Below are positions 1-10,451 of a DNA stretch of 46,753 nt, piece by piece. The notes beneath the pieces were generated by a model. It searched no databases, had not been told where the DNA came from, and saw nothing but the letters and a program-made list of their open reading frames with translations. The position numbers and the translations under genes were made by a program. Source of the stretch: Marinobacter antarcticus (GTDB lineage: Bacteria; Pseudomonadota; Gammaproteobacteria; Pseudomonadales; Oleiphilaceae); NCBI RefSeq assembly GCF_011049865.1, contig NZ_DRGY01000081.1, positions 1 through 46,753 on the forward strand. Direction: 5' to 3'. How positions within the stretch are numbered: the stretch's first letter is position 1; each line of letters opens with the position of its first letter.

Positions 1-61
1 CACGTCGGGTCTTCTTTTTCTTGGCGGCGAACTCGGCTTGGGCGAAACTCGTCTGCTTCAT
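1..61 (-). CDS. IS5-family transposase, N-terminus only (cut by window edge)
   Basis: Read on the minus strand from the ATG at 61-59, the sequence encodes MKQTSFAQAEFAAKKKKTRR and then leaves the window. This lysine/arginine-rich start is typical of IS5-family DDE transposases. A GGAACG stretch just before the ATG is a plausible ribosome site. The element therefore ends between this start codon and the thiolase stop at 141, but I could not identify its terminal inverted repeat or target duplication because the other end is outside. The rest of the transposase, and whether it is intact, cannot be judged. Confidence 0.75.
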   Translation of the reverse strand, partial: MKQTSFAQAEFAAKKKKTRR

Positions 62-140
62 GATCGTTCCTGGTCGGTTCGATTATCGGGAGTTTGATTT
101 TATCAAATCCAAGGCTCAAGCTGAATTAATCAGCGTTTCC

Positions 141-1328
141 CTAGCGAATGCTTTCAACAATCAGCGCTATGCCCTGACCGCCGCCAATGCACATGGTGAC
201 AAGACCATAGCGACCGCCCGTGCGCTCAAGTTCGGCAAGTGCTTTGATAATGAGAATAGAGCCTGTCGCCCCTACCGGATGGCCCAAGGCAACAGCGCCG
301 CCGTTCGGGTTCACCTTGCCTGCTGGCAAGCCGAGTTCCTTGCTGACCGCCAGTGCCTGAGCCGCAAATGCCTCGTTGGATTCGATCACATCCAGATCTG
401 CCACGCTGAGGCCGGTTCTCGCCAACACGCTTCGCACTGCGGGGATCGGACCCAGGCCCATTACGCTGGGGTCCACCCCTGCAAAGGCGTAACCCACAAT
501 GCGTGCACGAGCTTTAAGCCCGCGCTTTTCAGCCTCCGCAGCGCTGGTAAGAATCATGGCGGCCGCACCGTCGTTAATACCCGAAGCGTTGCCCGGCGTT
601 ACAATGCCGTCTTTGGTAAACGCTGGCTTCAGCCCGGCAAGACTCTGGGCGGTGGTTCCAGCGCGCACATGCTCGTCCTGCTCAAAAACGAACTCCTTGC
701 GGCCTTGCTTTACCGCTACCGGCACAATTTGCTCTTTAAAGTAGCCACTCTCGATAGCATGGCTGGCACGGCGGTGGCTTTCCGCCGAAAACGCATCCAG
801 GTCTTCTCGGCTGAGGCCATACTTTTGTGCAATGCGTTCCGCCGTCATGCCCATGTGACCGCTGCCAAACGGATCGCTGAGCGTGCCCATCGTCATATCA
901 ATCACGTTACCGTCACCCATCCGCAAACCCTTGCGAACGTTGGGCAGCATATAGGCGCCCTGACTCATGCTTTCGGCGCCACCGGCCAGCGCAATCTGGC
1001 TGTCGCCCATGACAATCATCTGCGCCGCACTGATAACTGACTGCACGCCAGAACCGCAAAGACGATTCACGTTGAGCGCAGCGGAACCTTTCTGCAGCCC
1101 GGCATTAAGGCCAATATGACGCGCGACGTAAGCATCTGCGGGGCCGGTCGGAATAATGTGGCCAAAAATGGAATGGTCGATGTCTTCGGCGGGTACGCCT
1201 GAGCGTGTGATCGCTTCTTTTGCCGCGCAGGTGCCAAGCTCGGCCGGGCTCAGTGCGCTCAGACTGCCGCCAAAGCCGCCAATGGCTGTGCGTGCACCGT
1301 CGAGAATGACTACATCGTTCAATTTCAT
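141..1328 (-). CDS. acetyl-CoA C-acetyltransferase (thiolase II family)
   Basis: A 395-residue cytosolic thiolase, the usual length, that condenses two acetyl-CoA or cleaves acetoacetyl-/3-ketoacyl-CoA. The nucleophilic cysteine is Cys91 in NRLCGSG. Other family motifs are NEAFAAQ, GGAVALGHPVGATG and the C-terminal CIGGGQG with the second catalytic cysteine. The ATG at 1328 is preferred because GAGGA lies about nine bases upstream; the longer reading frame would begin with TTG inside that ribosome site. It is divergent from an acyl-CoA ligase and has its own extended -10 promoter. Next to leucine catabolism it may process the acetoacetyl-CoA derived from HMG-CoA cleavage. That role is inferred from neighbours, and chain-length preference cannot be read from sequence. 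Confidence 0.93.
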   Translation of the reverse strand: MKLNDVVILDGARTAIGGFGGSLSALSPAELGTCAAKEAITRSGVPAEDIDHSIFGHIIPTGPADAYVARHIGLNAGLQKGSAALNVNRLCGSGVQSVISAAQMIVMGDSQIALAGGAESMSQGAYMLPNVRKGLRMGDGNVIDMTMGTLSDPFGSGHMGMTAERIAQKYGLSREDLDAFSAESHRRASHAIESGYFKEQIVPVAVKQGRKEFVFEQDEHVRAGTTAQSLAGLKPAFTKDGIVTPGNASGINDGAAAMILTSAAEAEKRGLKARARIVGYAFAGVDPSVMGLGPIPAVRSVLARTGLSVADLDVIESNEAFAAQALAVSKELGLPAGKVNPNGGAVALGHPVGATGSILIIKALAELERTGGRYGLVTMCIGGGQGIALIVESIR

Positions 1329-1415
1329 TGCGTAATTCCTCAAGGTTCAGTTCAGTAAAAGTCGGAAGAACGGATAATTTATTTGCCAAGCACAGAGCGG
1401 GCAATTACTTTTCCC

Positions 1416-1424
1416 ATTATACCA
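1416..1424 (-). promoter_or_regulatory. extended -10 promoter for the thiolase gene
   Basis: On the minus strand the sequence reads TGGTATAAT, a perfect TATAAT with the TGn extension, about 90 bases before the thiolase start. The -35 region near 1439-1444 is weak, as is common for extended -10 promoters. No LiuR-type site was seen here. Confidence 0.5.
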
Positions 1425-1498
1425 GAGGTCCCGACACCCATAATCTGTGCGCGAGCCTCCACACATTCCAAAAACAACGACATTAGAGGGGTATGGGC

Positions 1499-3088
1499 AT
1501 GAACAACTCGGATACATCAACTGTTTCCTCCGTCTCGGCGGGTATACAGCGGGCGCTGCGCAACACCATCGGAGACGCCCTTGCCCGCTCCGCGAGCACG
1601 CATGGAAACCGAACAGCGCTGACGTTTGACGATCGCACCTGGACCCTCACAGAGATTCACCTGGCCTCGAACCGGCTTGCTCACCGCCTGATCGAGTTAG
1701 GGCTCGAAAAAGGCGACCGCGTTGGCGCCTATGGAAAAAACTCGGATGCCTACGTTCTGCTCTGGCTGGCCTGCGCCAAAGCCGGGCTGATTCACGTGCC
1801 ACTTAACTATGCCTTGATTGGCCACGAGCTCACCTACGCGCTCAATCAGTCGGGTTGCCAAGCGCTGTTTGCGGATCCGGAGCTCAAGCCCCAGCTCGAA
1901 GCGGTCCGCGATACAATCGACGTTGCCATCCACGGCAGCATTCATGGCGGTCGTACCCCTGACAGCGAAAGCCCGGATGCACTGCAATGCGCGCTGGAAA
2001 CCGGCGAGAACACAGCACCGGAACGGGAGCTTTCCGACTCAGATGTCGTACAGATTCTGTACACCTCGGGCACCACATCGGACCCCAAAGGCGCCATGCA
2101 CACGCATCGTTCACTCATGACCCATTATGCCGCCTGCCAATACCACCTGGACATCCGCGCAAGCGATCGTTCACTGGCCGCTTTACCTCTATACCACTCG
2201 GCGCAGATGCACGTATTCACGATGCCCATGCTGTTGGGCGGGGGTTACAGCCGGATGATCAACACGCCGACACCCGATACCATTCTCAAATGGTTGACCA
2301 GTGATCAGCTTAACGCTTTTTTTGCACCGCCTACGGTGTGGATTGCGCTGCTGAACAACCCGGGATTCGACCCCAAGAAGTTGGAGCACATGAACAAGCT
2401 CTACTATGGCGCATCCATCATGCCAGGCCAGGTCATTAAGGAACTCCGTGAACTGCTTCCCGACGCTGGCCTGTATAACTGTTACGGCCAGAGCGAGATC
2501 GCGCCCCTGGCGACCGTTTTGCGCCCGGAAGAGCACGCCGACCGACCGTCCTCTGCTGGCCGCCCCATGCAAACCGTCATGACTCGGATTGTGGACCCGA
2601 TAACAGGCACCGACTGCAAACCCGGGGAACAGGGAGAGCTGGTTCATCGCTCACCTCAGCTGATGGTGGGCTACTGGGCCAAACCTGAAGAGACGAAGGA
2701 AGCGTTCAAAGACGGCTGGTTCCATTCCGGTGACCTCGGCTATCAAGACGAGGAGGGCTACATCTACATTGTTGATCGCATCAAAGATGTGGTGAACACC
2801 GGCGGTATACTGGTCGCTAGCCGTGATGTGGAAGAAGCACTTTACCAACACGAATCCGTTGCAGAAGTGGCCGTCATTGGCGTGGCGGATGAAAAATGGA
2901 TCGAGGCCATCTGCGCTGTGGTGGTGGTCAAAGAAGGCTACCCGGAAGACGCAGAAGCCCTGATGAGCCACGCACGCTCCAGACTGGCGAGCTTTAAATT
3001 GCCAAAACACATTCATTTTGCAGAACAGCTGCCCAAGAATACCGCTGGCAAACTGTTGAAACGCAAACTGAGAGAAGACCTGAGCTAA
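1499..3088 (+). CDS. AMP-forming fatty-acyl-CoA ligase
   Basis: An ANL-superfamily enzyme that activates a carboxylic acid to its CoA thioester through an acyl-adenylate. The ATP-binding loop YTSGTTSDPKG lies near residue 190. It is followed by NCYGQSE (the YGxTE motif), GWFHSGDLGY, the hinge region VDRIKD and the C-terminal NTAGKLLKR with the catalytic lysine. Two in-frame ATGs exist at 1493 and 1499. The second is chosen because AGAGGGG (1485-1491) is seven bases before it but only one base before the first. The gene is divergent from the thiolase and lies upstream of liuR. Substrate is not predictable; a medium- or branched-chain acid would fit the neighbourhood. Confidence 0.9.
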   Translation: MNNSDTSTVSSVSAGIQRALRNTIGDALARSASTHGNRTALTFDDRTWTLTEIHLASNRLAHRLIELGLEKGDRVGAYGKNSDAYVLLWLACAKAGLIHVPLNYALIGHELTYALNQSGCQALFADPELKPQLEAVRDTIDVAIHGSIHGGRTPDSESPDALQCALETGENTAPERELSDSDVVQILYTSGTTSDPKGAMHTHRSLMTHYAACQYHLDIRASDRSLAALPLYHSAQMHVFTMPMLLGGGYSRMINTPTPDTILKWLTSDQLNAFFAPPTVWIALLNNPGFDPKKLEHMNKLYYGASIMPGQVIKELRELLPDAGLYNCYGQSEIAPLATVLRPEEHADRPSSAGRPMQTVMTRIVDPITGTDCKPGEQGELVHRSPQLMVGYWAKPEETKEAFKDGWFHSGDLGYQDEEGYIYIVDRIKDVVNTGGILVASRDVEEALYQHESVAEVAVIGVADEKWIEAICAVVVVKEGYPEDAEALMSHARSRLASFKLPKHIHFAEQLPKNTAGKLLKRKLREDLS

Positions 3089-3207
3089 AAGCCTCTGAGC
3101 GCCCAAGCCAGCCTACAAAGGCCTTCTGCTACAATTCAACGCAACGCGCAGGCGTGGTGTATTTTTTTCCGCCACGCGCATAGCCGAAAATTTTACCTCT
3201 AAAACTG

Positions 3208-3228
3208 CTTTACGTTTACGTAAACTTT
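3208..3228. promoter_or_regulatory. LiuR-type operator upstream of liuR
   Basis: The stretch CTTTACGTTTACGTAAAC plus TTT, about 30 bases before the liuR start, contains the dyad GTTTACGTAAAC centred on TACGTA. LiuR is a MerR-family repressor known to control its own gene and the liu operon through sites of this kind. Matching sites occur in the window at 29112-29133 (18 of 21 bases the same) and inside 26940-26973 (16 of 21). Confidence 0.7.
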
Positions 3229-3258
3229 ATCTAACCTAACTCTAAAAAGGATATCGCT

Positions 3259-3705
3259 ATGATCGAAAAGAGAACGTTCAGTATCAGCGAGCTCTCCAAT
3301 GAGTTTGATGTCACAACCCGAAGCATACGCTTCTACGAAGATCAGGGCCTGCTAAAGCCGGCCAGGCGCGGGCAAACGCGAATCTTCAGCACCAAGGACA
3401 AGGTGCGTCTGAAGCTGATCCTTCGGGGCAAACGCATGGGCTTTTCCCTCGCTGAGACCAAAGAACTTTTCGATCTGTGGGACGAAACCCCGACTGGCAA
3501 TGAAAAACAGTTGTTGAAAATGCTGACCATACTGAGCAACAAACGCGCTCACATGGATCAGCAGAAAAGCGACATCGCCATGGCAGAAATGGAAATCGAG
3601 ACCGCTGACACCCGCTGCCGGGAAGCGCTTGTTGAACTTCAGAAAAAGAAAAAACAACAAGCTCCGGCGAATGACGAACCCGGAAGTGTTGCTGAACAGA
3701 ACTGA
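3259..3705 (+). CDS. liuR: MerR-family regulator LiuR
   Basis: A 148-residue MerR-type DNA-binding protein. The N-terminal winged helix-turn-helix (about residues 8-75) has the hallmark RSIRFYEDQGLLKPARRGQTR, split here by the family's two-helix arrangement. A coiled-coil dimerisation helix covers about residues 85-130, and the tail is charged. LiuR proteins repress leucine/isovalerate catabolism genes until a pathway intermediate accumulates. The gene stands directly upstream of liuA in the same direction and has a palindromic site in its own leader, which indicates autoregulation. No metal- or redox-sensing cysteine cluster is visible; the single cysteine near residue 119 is unlikely to bind metal. 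Confidence 0.9.
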   Translation: MIEKRTFSISELSNEFDVTTRSIRFYEDQGLLKPARRGQTRIFSTKDKVRLKLILRGKRMGFSLAETKELFDLWDETPTGNEKQLLKMLTILSNKRAHMDQQKSDIAMAEMEIETADTRCREALVELQKKKKQQAPANDEPGSVAEQN

Positions 3706-3774
3706 CACCACTCGATGCCTGGCCCGGCAAACCGCTTCTAAATATCTATCTGGCAGAACAAAAGGCAACCAATC

Positions 3775-4941
3775 ATGAAATCACAGTACTCAGAACTCAA
3801 CTTCGGCCTCGGCGAAACCCTCGATATGCTGCGCGAGCAAGTCAACGGCTTTGCCGCCGCCGAGATAGCCCCCCGTGCTGAAGAAATCGACCGTAGCAAC
3901 GAGTTCCCCGAAGACCTGTGGAAAAAGTTCGGCGATATGGGCCTGCTGGGTATTACCGTAGACGAAGCCTACGGCGGTTCTGGCATGGGTTACCTGGCAC
4001 ACGTGATTGCCGTGGAAGAGATCAGCCGCGCATCCGCCTCTGTCGGGCTGTCCTACGGTGCTCATTCCAACCTCTGCGTAAACCAGATTCACCGGAACGG
4101 AACCGAAGAGCAAAAGCAGAAATACCTGCCCAAACTCGTCAGCGGCGAGCACATTGGCGCCCTGGCCATGTCCGAGCCCAACGCCGGCTCTGACGTCATC
4201 TCCATGAAACTGAGCGCCAAAGACGCCGGTGATCACTACGTGCTGAACGGCAACAAAATGTGGATCACCAACGGCCCAGACGCCCACGTTTACGTCATCT
4301 ACGCCAAAACCGACGTAAAAGCCGGCTCTAAAGGCATCACCGCCTTCATCGTAGAGCGCGACTCCGAAGGCTTCAGCCGACACCAGAAACTCGACAAACT
4401 CGGCATGCGCGGCTCAAACACCTGCGAACTGGTATTCCAGGACTGCAAAGTGCCCAAGGAAAACGTACTGGGCCAACTCGGCGGCGGAGCCGGCGTATTG
4501 ATGAGTGGCCTCGACTACGAACGCCTCGTTCTTGCCGGCGGCCCACTGGGCATCATGCAAGCGGCAATGGACGCGGTGGTTCCTTACATCCGCGAGCGCA
4601 AACAATTCGGCAAAGCCATCGGCGAGTTCGAGTTGGTTCAAGGCAAAGTGGCAGACATGTACACCTTCATGAACACGGCCAAGTCCTACGTTTACATGGT
4701 GGCCCAATCCGCCGACCGCGGCGAAACCACCCGCAAGGACTCCGCCGGCGCGATTCTCTACTCCGCTGAAATGGCCACCAAACTGGCCCTGGACTCCATC
4801 CAGCTACTCGGCGGCAACGGCTACATCAATGACTACCCCACTGGCCGCCTGCTGCGCGATGCCAAGCTTTATGAAATCGGTGCAGGTACATCCGAAATCC
4901 GGCGCATGCTGATTGGCCGTGAGCTGTTCCTGAATAAATAA
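3775..4941 (+). CDS. liuA: isovaleryl-CoA dehydrogenase
   Basis: A 388-residue FAD-dependent acyl-CoA dehydrogenase that oxidises isovaleryl-CoA to 3-methylcrotonyl-CoA, the first committed step of the liu pathway. Family signatures include [11 protein letters not shown] near residue 131, [10 protein letters not shown] near 161, and the C-terminal [17 protein letters not shown]. The glutamate in [12 protein letters not shown] (Glu249) occupies the position of the catalytic base specific to isovaleryl-CoA dehydrogenases, whereas most other acyl-CoA dehydrogenases carry theirs nearer the C-terminus. The gene follows liuR by 69 bases. About 128 bases separate it from liuB, long compared with the rest of the operon. 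Confidence 0.95.
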   Translation: MKSQYSELNFGLGETLDMLREQVNGFAAAEIAPRAEEIDRSNEFPEDLWKKFGDMGLLGITVDEAYGGSGMGYLAHVIAVEEISRASASVGLSYGAHSNLCVNQIHRNGTEEQKQKYLPKLVSGEHIGALAMSEPNAGSDVISMKLSAKDAGDHYVLNGNKMWITNGPDAHVYVIYAKTDVKAGSKGITAFIVERDSEGFSRHQKLDKLGMRGSNTCELVFQDCKVPKENVLGQLGGGAGVLMSGLDYERLVLAGGPLGIMQAAMDAVVPYIRERKQFGKAIGEFELVQGKVADMYTFMNTAKSYVYMVAQSADRGETTRKDSAGAILYSAEMATKLALDSIQLLGGNGYINDYPTGRLLRDAKLYEIGAGTSEIRRMLIGRELFLNK

Positions 4942-5069
4942 GCAGTGGCTTCGAGCCAGACATCCGCCAAAGCGCGTTAGTTTTGGACGGCCAACACCTA
5001 AGCACGACGAGGGAGTGGTGGGGTGTCACTCCACCAGCCCCGACGCCCCGAACCTCGAGGCCCGAAAAC

Positions 5070-6677
5070 ATGACGATATTGCAAAGCAAAATAAACCCCC
5101 GGTCTGAAGAGTTTCAGGCCAAACAAGCCTCCATGGCAGACGTCGTCGCAGACCTGCGGGACAAAGTATCCACCATCCAGCAAGGCGGCGGCCCCTCCTA
5201 CCAGGAACGCCACATCGCCCGGGGCAAACTCCTGCCCCGCGAACGCATCAACCGCTTGCTGGACGACGGCTCACCGTTTCTCGAAATCGGTCAGTTTGCC
5301 GCTTATAACGTTTACGATGAAGCCGTACCCGCAGCCGGTGTTATCGCCGGTGTAGGCCGCGTTTCGGGCACCGAATGCATGATCATCGCCAACGACGCCA
5401 CGGTAAAAGGCGGCAGCTACTACCCGTTGTCCGTCAAAAAACACCTGCGCGCTCAGGAAATCGCCCTTGAAAACCGCCTGCCCTGCATCTACCTGGTGGA
5501 TTCCGGCGGCGCCAACCTGCCCCTGCAAGACGAAGTTTTCCCGGATCGTGACCACTTCGGCCGCATTTTCTTCAACCAGGCCCGCATGTCCGCCGACGAC
5601 ATCCCCCAGATTGCCGTCGTCATGGGCCTGTGCACCGCTGGTGGCGCCTACGTGCCGGCCATGGCAGACGAATCCATCATCGTTCGCAACCAGGGCACCA
5701 TCTTCCTGGCCGGCCCGCCGCTGGTAAAAGCGGCCACCGGCGAAGTCGTTACCGCAGAAGATTTGGGAGGTGCCGACGTGCACTGCAAGATTTCTGGCGT
5801 AGCCGACCATTACGCCGAAAACGACAGCCACGCCCTCGACATTGCCCGAAGCTGCGTTTCCAACCTCAACCGCCGCAAACCGGTCGACGTCGAAATCCGC
5901 AAACCCAAGGCTCCCCTGTACGACCCCGCCGAAATCTACGGCATCGTCGGCACCGACCTGCGCAAACAATTCGACGTGCGCGACGTCATTGCACGCACCG
6001 TAGACGGCTCCGAATTTGACGAGTTCAAACGTTATTACGGCCAGACTCTGGTCACCGGTTTTGCCCACATACACGGCTACCCTGTCGGCATCATTGCCAA
6101 CAACGGCATATTGTTCAGCGAGTCGGCGCAGAAAGGCGCGCACTTTATTGAACTGTGCTGTCAGCGCAACATTCCGCTGCTGTTCCTGCAGAATATTACC
6201 GGCTTCATGGTCGGCCAGAAGTACGAAGCCGAAGGCATTGCCAAACACGGTGCCAAAATGGTGATGGCCGTCGCCTGTGCCAACGTACCCAAGATTACCA
6301 TACTGATCGGTGGCAGCTACGGCGCCGGCAACTACGGCATGTGTGGCCGGGCCTACAGCCCTGACTTCCTGTGGATGTGGCCCAATGCCCGCATCTCCGT
6401 TATGGGTGGTGAGCAGGCCGCCGGCGTGTTGGCTCAGGTTCGTCGCGATGGCATGGAACGCAAAGGCCAGGAATGGAGCGCCGAAGAAGAAGCCGCGTTC
6501 AAGAAACCGATTGCCGATACCTACGAGAAGCAGGGCCACCCATACTACGCCAGCGCCCGCCTGTGGGATGACGGCGTGATTGATCCGGCCCAGACACGGG
6601 AAGTGGTTGCGCTCAGCCTTTCTGCCACCCTCAACCGGCCGGCGAAGCCCACGCGCTTCGGCGTGTTCCGGATGTAA
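5070..6677 (+). CDS. liuB: methylcrotonyl-CoA carboxylase, beta (carboxyltransferase) subunit
   Basis: The 535-residue carboxyltransferase subunit transfers CO2 from biotin to 3-methylcrotonyl-CoA, partnering LiuD. It has both crotonase-fold halves, with [13 protein letters not shown] in the N-terminal half and [16 protein letters not shown] in the C-terminal half. The C-terminal FGVFRM is typical of this subunit. The ATG at 5070 is chosen because GAGG lies nine bases upstream and it gives the normal family length; the reading frame stays open to 4983, but that stretch is proline-rich and unlike the family. The leader between liuA and liuB can form a hairpin of GGAGTG (5012-5017) with CACTCC (5027-5032), whose role is unknown. 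Confidence 0.95.
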   Translation: MTILQSKINPRSEEFQAKQASMADVVADLRDKVSTIQQGGGPSYQERHIARGKLLPRERINRLLDDGSPFLEIGQFAAYNVYDEAVPAAGVIAGVGRVSGTECMIIANDATVKGGSYYPLSVKKHLRAQEIALENRLPCIYLVDSGGANLPLQDEVFPDRDHFGRIFFNQARMSADDIPQIAVVMGLCTAGGAYVPAMADESIIVRNQGTIFLAGPPLVKAATGEVVTAEDLGGADVHCKISGVADHYAENDSHALDIARSCVSNLNRRKPVDVEIRKPKAPLYDPAEIYGIVGTDLRKQFDVRDVIARTVDGSEFDEFKRYYGQTLVTGFAHIHGYPVGIIANNGILFSESAQKGAHFIELCCQRNIPLLFLQNITGFMVGQKYEAEGIAKHGAKMVMAVACANVPKITILIGGSYGAGNYGMCGRAYSPDFLWMWPNARISVMGGEQAAGVLAQVRRDGMERKGQEWSAEEEAAFKKPIADTYEKQGHPYYASARLWDDGVIDPAQTREVVALSLSATLNRPAKPTRFGVFRM

Positions 6678-6692
6678 TCCGGGAGACTCACC

Positions 6693-7526
6693 ATGACAGA
6701 CCCCAACGCTAAACCAGAACAGGCAGAACAGGAATCAGCGGTTCTGCTCAGGCAGCGCGCCCACGGCGTAACCGAAATTGTTCTGAACCGGCCGGACAAA
6801 CGCAACGCCTTTGATGACGTGATCATTCAACAATTGATCCGCGTGATCACAGAGATAGACGCCAACAGCGACACAAAAGTGGTCATCCTGCGCTCCGAAG
6901 GCAAGCATTTCTCCGCCGGCGCGGATCTGGGCTGGATGCGCCGCATGGCAGACAACAGTCAGCAGGAGAATCTGGAAGATTCCCGTCAGCTTGCGCGCCT
7001 GATGGAGTGCCTGAACCAACTCAGCAAACCGGTGATCGGCCTTGTTCAGGGCGCAGCTTACGGCGGTGCTGTTGGTTTGGCAGCCTGCTGCGACATCGTC
7101 ATAGCCACAGAAAAAACCAGCTTCTGCCTGAGTGAAGTAAAGCTCGGGCTTATTCCAGCCGTCATCAGCCCCTACGTGCTGCGCGCCATGGGTGAGCGCC
7201 AGGCCCGCCGCTACTTCCTCTCAGCGGAAGTATTCACCGCCCGGGACGCCGAGTGCTTCGGCCTAGTGCACATTGTCTGCGACGATGTTGACGCCATGAA
7301 TGCCCGTTGTGATGAAATGCTGCAACAGCTTTCCGTGAACGGCCCGGAAGCCATGAAAGCAGCCAAAAGCCTGGTGTTTGCGGTCAGCCACAAACCCATC
7401 AACAGCACCGTGATTGACGACACCGCGCACCGCATCGCTGATATCCGCGTAGGCGAAGAAGGTCAGGAGGGGCTCAGTGCCTTCCTGAACAAACGTCGCG
7501 CCCACTGGATTCCGGAGAGCAAATAA
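6693..7526 (+). CDS. liuC: 3-methylglutaconyl-CoA hydratase (crotonase family)
   Basis: A 277-residue enoyl-CoA hydratase/isomerase that adds water to 3-methylglutaconyl-CoA to give HMG-CoA. The oxyanion-hole segments are KHFSAGADLGWM (about residues 70-81) and GAAYGGAVGLAACCD. The glutamate in SEVKLGLIP sits in the usual catalytic region. It starts 15 bases after liuB with GGGAGA before the ATG and ends two bases before the liuD start, so it is embedded in the operon. Assignment within the broad crotonase family rests mainly on this position between the two carboxylase subunits. Confidence 0.92.
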   Translation: MTDPNAKPEQAEQESAVLLRQRAHGVTEIVLNRPDKRNAFDDVIIQQLIRVITEIDANSDTKVVILRSEGKHFSAGADLGWMRRMADNSQQENLEDSRQLARLMECLNQLSKPVIGLVQGAAYGGAVGLAACCDIVIATEKTSFCLSEVKLGLIPAVISPYVLRAMGERQARRYFLSAEVFTARDAECFGLVHIVCDDVDAMNARCDEMLQQLSVNGPEAMKAAKSLVFAVSHKPINSTVIDDTAHRIADIRVGEEGQEGLSAFLNKRRAHWIPESK

Positions 7527-7527
7527 T

Positions 7528-9543
7528 ATGTTCAGCAAAATCCTGATTGCCAACCGGGGCGAAATTGCCTGCCGGATCATCCAGACAGCACAGCGCATGG
7601 GTATTCGTTGCGTTGCGGTGTATTCCGATGCAGACGCCAACGCCCACCACGTGGCCCTGGCAGATGAAGCCTTTCATATTGGCCCGGCGCCCAGCTCGGA
7701 AAGCTATCTGCGCGGCGAAAAAATCATCGACATCGCCAAGCGCAGCGGCGCCCAGGCTATCCACCCGGGCTATGGTTTTCTTTCCGAGAACACAGAATTT
7801 GCAGAAGCCTGCGAAGCCAACGATCTGGTGTTTATCGGACCGCCCTCCTCCGCTATTGCGGCTATGGGCTCCAAATCCGCCGCCAAAGCCATCATGGAGA
7901 AAGCCGGCGTGCCCTTGGTGCCCGGCTATCATGGCGACGACCAGTCTCCGGAAACTCTGCGAGTAGAAGCCGAAAAATGCGGTTTCCCGTTGTTGCTCAA
8001 AGCGGTCGCCGGTGGCGGCGGCAAAGGCATGCGCGTGGTTGAGCACATGGGCGAATTTGGCGATGCCCTCGCTGGCGCCAAGCGCGAAGCGAAAAACGCA
8101 TTCGGCAACCCGGATATGCTGATTGAGCGCTACCTGACCCAGCCGCGCCACGTAGAGATTCAGGTGTTCTGTGATCAGAATGGCAACGGCGTGTATCTCG
8201 CGGAGCGTGACTGCTCGGTTCAGCGCCGCCATCAGAAAGTTCTGGAAGAAGCCCCGGCACCCGGGCTGAGCGACGACACCCGCAAGGCCATGGGCGACGC
8301 TGCGGTGAAAGCCGCACAGGCCATCAACTATGTGGGCGCCGGCACCGTGGAGTTCCTCTACGATGTCGACGGTTCATTCTTCTTCATGGAAATGAACACC
8401 CGCCTGCAGGTAGAGCACCCGGTTACTGAAATGGTGACCGGTCAGGATTTGGTGGAATGGCAGTTAAAAGTGGCTTGGGGTGAGCCCCTGCCGCTTGCGC
8501 AGTCTCAGGTAAAAACCCGTGGCCATGCCCTGGAGGCCCGCATTTATGCCGAGGACCCGGATCAGGATTTCCTGCCTGCCACCGGCAATCTGCGCTATCT
8601 GAGCACCCCTGATGAAAGCGCCCATGTTCGGGTCGATACCGGCGTGATCGAAGGCGATGACATCAGCATTCACTACGACCCGATGATTGCCAAACTGATC
8701 GTGTGGGACGAAACCCGCGAACAGGCCATCAACCGCATGGTTCAGGCACTGGAGCACTACCGGATTGCCGGTGTGAAAAATAACATCCGCTTCCTGCACG
8801 CCCTGGCCGATTCCCAGCCGTTTCGTGAAGCCGACCTGACAACCGGTTTTATCGACAACCACCGGGAATTACTGTTTCCGAAATCAAAACTGGACACCCA
8901 CAAGGCGCTGGTTCTGGCTGCGGGCTTTGTGTTGGAAGAGCGAAAATCTGCAGAATCCGTGAGCACCGATCCCTGGTCGCCGTTCGGCCGCCGCAACAGC
9001 TGGCGCCTGAACTCCGAATACGCGCAACCCCTGAAGTTGCAGGTGGGTGACGATATTCACGAACTGAAAATCCTGGAAAAAGACGATCACTACCAGGTGT
9101 TTGTTAATGGCAGCGTATACAACCTCACCGCAAAACTTGACGATGATTATCTTCAGGCAGTGGTCAATGGCCACAGGATCAGCATCCATGGCAACCTGCA
9201 TAACAACCAGCTTGTGCTCTTTTATCAGGGAGACACCTTCCAGTGCACTTTGTACCGGGAGAACTACACTTCTGAAGACATGGCACCTGAAGGTGGCCTG
9301 AGTGCGCCAATGAACGGTGCTATTGTGGCGGTTCAGGCCAAGGTAGGCGACAAGGTTACGGCCGGCCAAACGCTGGTGATCATGGAAGCCATGAAAATGG
9401 AGCATGCCATCAAGGCACCTGCCGACGGCGTTGTCTCCGAGATTTTCTTTTCCGAAGGCGAGCAGGTTTCTGAAGGCGCGGAACTGATTGCCATTGAGAT
9501 TGCCGAACAGGACAGCGACCAGAGCAATGAGGAGCCAGGTTAA
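7528..9543 (+). CDS. liuD: methylcrotonyl-CoA carboxylase, alpha (biotin-containing) subunit
   Basis: A 671-residue biotin carboxylase that uses ATP and bicarbonate to carboxylate its own biotin, then hands CO2 to LiuB. The order is an N-terminal biotin-carboxylase domain (about 1-450), with the glycine-rich loop AGGGGKGMR near residue 160 and [14 protein letters not shown] near 290. A linker/BT region follows, then a biotinyl domain whose EAMKMEH motif places the modified lysine at Lys623. The gene begins just after the liuC stop and its stop overlaps the liuE start by one base, indicating translational coupling. Confidence 0.95.
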   Translation: MFSKILIANRGEIACRIIQTAQRMGIRCVAVYSDADANAHHVALADEAFHIGPAPSSESYLRGEKIIDIAKRSGAQAIHPGYGFLSENTEFAEACEANDLVFIGPPSSAIAAMGSKSAAKAIMEKAGVPLVPGYHGDDQSPETLRVEAEKCGFPLLLKAVAGGGGKGMRVVEHMGEFGDALAGAKREAKNAFGNPDMLIERYLTQPRHVEIQVFCDQNGNGVYLAERDCSVQRRHQKVLEEAPAPGLSDDTRKAMGDAAVKAAQAINYVGAGTVEFLYDVDGSFFFMEMNTRLQVEHPVTEMVTGQDLVEWQLKVAWGEPLPLAQSQVKTRGHALEARIYAEDPDQDFLPATGNLRYLSTPDESAHVRVDTGVIEGDDISIHYDPMIAKLIVWDETREQAINRMVQALEHYRIAGVKNNIRFLHALADSQPFREADLTTGFIDNHRELLFPKSKLDTHKALVLAAGFVLEERKSAESVSTDPWSPFGRRNSWRLNSEYAQPLKLQVGDDIHELKILEKDDHYQVFVNGSVYNLTAKLDDDYLQAVVNGHRISIHGNLHNNQLVLFYQGDTFQCTLYRENYTSEDMAPEGGLSAPMNGAIVAVQAKVGDKVTAGQTLVIMEAMKMEHAIKAPADGVVSEIFFSEGEQVSEGAELIAIEIAEQDSDQSNEEPG

Positions 9544-10442
9544 TGGCCTTTCCAAAACAGGTGCGATTGGTTGAGATGAGCCCTCGGGACGGCCTGCAAA
9601 ACGAGGCCGGGCCAGTGATTGCCACCCGCATCAAAACCCAGTTGATCGAACGGCTTGCGGATTGTGGGCTCATCCATATCGAATCCGCCAGCTTTGTGTC
9701 ACCCAAGTGGGTGCCACAAATGGGCGATGCCGCTGAGGTAATGGCGGGCATCAAGCGCAAAGCCGGCGTGCGCTACTCGGTTCTTACGCCCAACCTCCGG
9801 GGTTTCGAAAATGCCCTGGCAGCGGGCGTAGGCGAAGTAGCTGTATTTGGTGCGGCTTCTGAATCCTTCAGCCAGAAAAACATCAATTGCTCCATCGCAG
9901 AAAGCCTGGAACGTTTTCAGCCCGTGATGGACGCGGCCAGGAAACACAACATTCCGGTACGAGGCTATGTCTCGACCGTGCTCGGATGCCCTTATGAGGG
10001 CGACATTGCCCCGGAGCAGGTAGCGAAGGTCGCCAAAAACCTTGCCGACATGGGCTGCTATGAGATTTCGCTGGGCGACACCATTGGTACCGGCACACCG
10101 CTGAAAGCCAAGCGGATGCTTGAGGCCGTGGCCAAACACGTACCCGTGGAGCGCCTGGCCGCGCATTTTCACGACACTTACGGCCAGGCACTGGCCAACC
10201 TTTACGCGGTGGTGGAAGAAGGCGTGGCGGTTATCGATGCGTCGGTTGCAGGCCTCGGGGGGTGCCCCTATGCCAACGGCGCTTCCGGCAATGTCGCCAC
10301 CGAAGACGTGCTTTACATGCTCAACGGCCTGGGTATCAGCACAGGCGTGGACCTGAACCAACTGGTGGCTACCGGCGAGTGGATCTCTGGCCAGCTTAAT
10401 CGTCACAACGGTTCAAAAGTGGGCCAGGCTCTTCATCCCTGA
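9543..10442 (+). CDS. liuE: hydroxymethylglutaryl-CoA lyase
   Basis: A 299-residue TIM-barrel lyase that splits HMG-CoA into acetoacetate and acetyl-CoA, the last liu step. The N-terminal [10 protein letters not shown] supplies the metal/substrate-binding arginine and aspartate, and [12 protein letters not shown] holds the metal-binding histidines. The signature [19 protein letters not shown] carries the catalytic cysteine. The start codon shares one base with the liuD stop. Together with the thiolase at the left of the window, its products can enter central metabolism. Confidence 0.95.
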   Translation: MAFPKQVRLVEMSPRDGLQNEAGPVIATRIKTQLIERLADCGLIHIESASFVSPKWVPQMGDAAEVMAGIKRKAGVRYSVLTPNLRGFENALAAGVGEVAVFGAASESFSQKNINCSIAESLERFQPVMDAARKHNIPVRGYVSTVLGCPYEGDIAPEQVAKVAKNLADMGCYEISLGDTIGTGTPLKAKRMLEAVAKHVPVERLAAHFHDTYGQALANLYAVVEEGVAVIDASVAGLGGCPYANGASGNVATEDVLYMLNGLGISTGVDLNQLVATGEWISGQLNRHNGSKVGQALHP

Positions 10443-10451
10443 GGATTTGAC

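Noticed and set aside
93..107. TTTGAT/ATCAAA dyad as terminator of the thiolase gene or as an IS end.
   Set aside because: The stem is short and AT-only at its tip, and there is no T-run on the minus strand. No matching second IS end is available for comparison.
4942..5069. The liuA-liuB gap as a separate small gene or an extension of liuB.
   Set aside because: The open frame back to 4983 has no ribosome site, is proline-rich and makes liuB 29 residues longer than the family; GAGG before 5070 decides the start.
5271..6539. A 422-codon open frame antisense to liuB.
   Set aside because: It lies wholly opposite a strongly supported carboxyltransferase gene and encodes no recognisable motif. 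Codon bias of GC-rich genes commonly leaves the opposite strand open.
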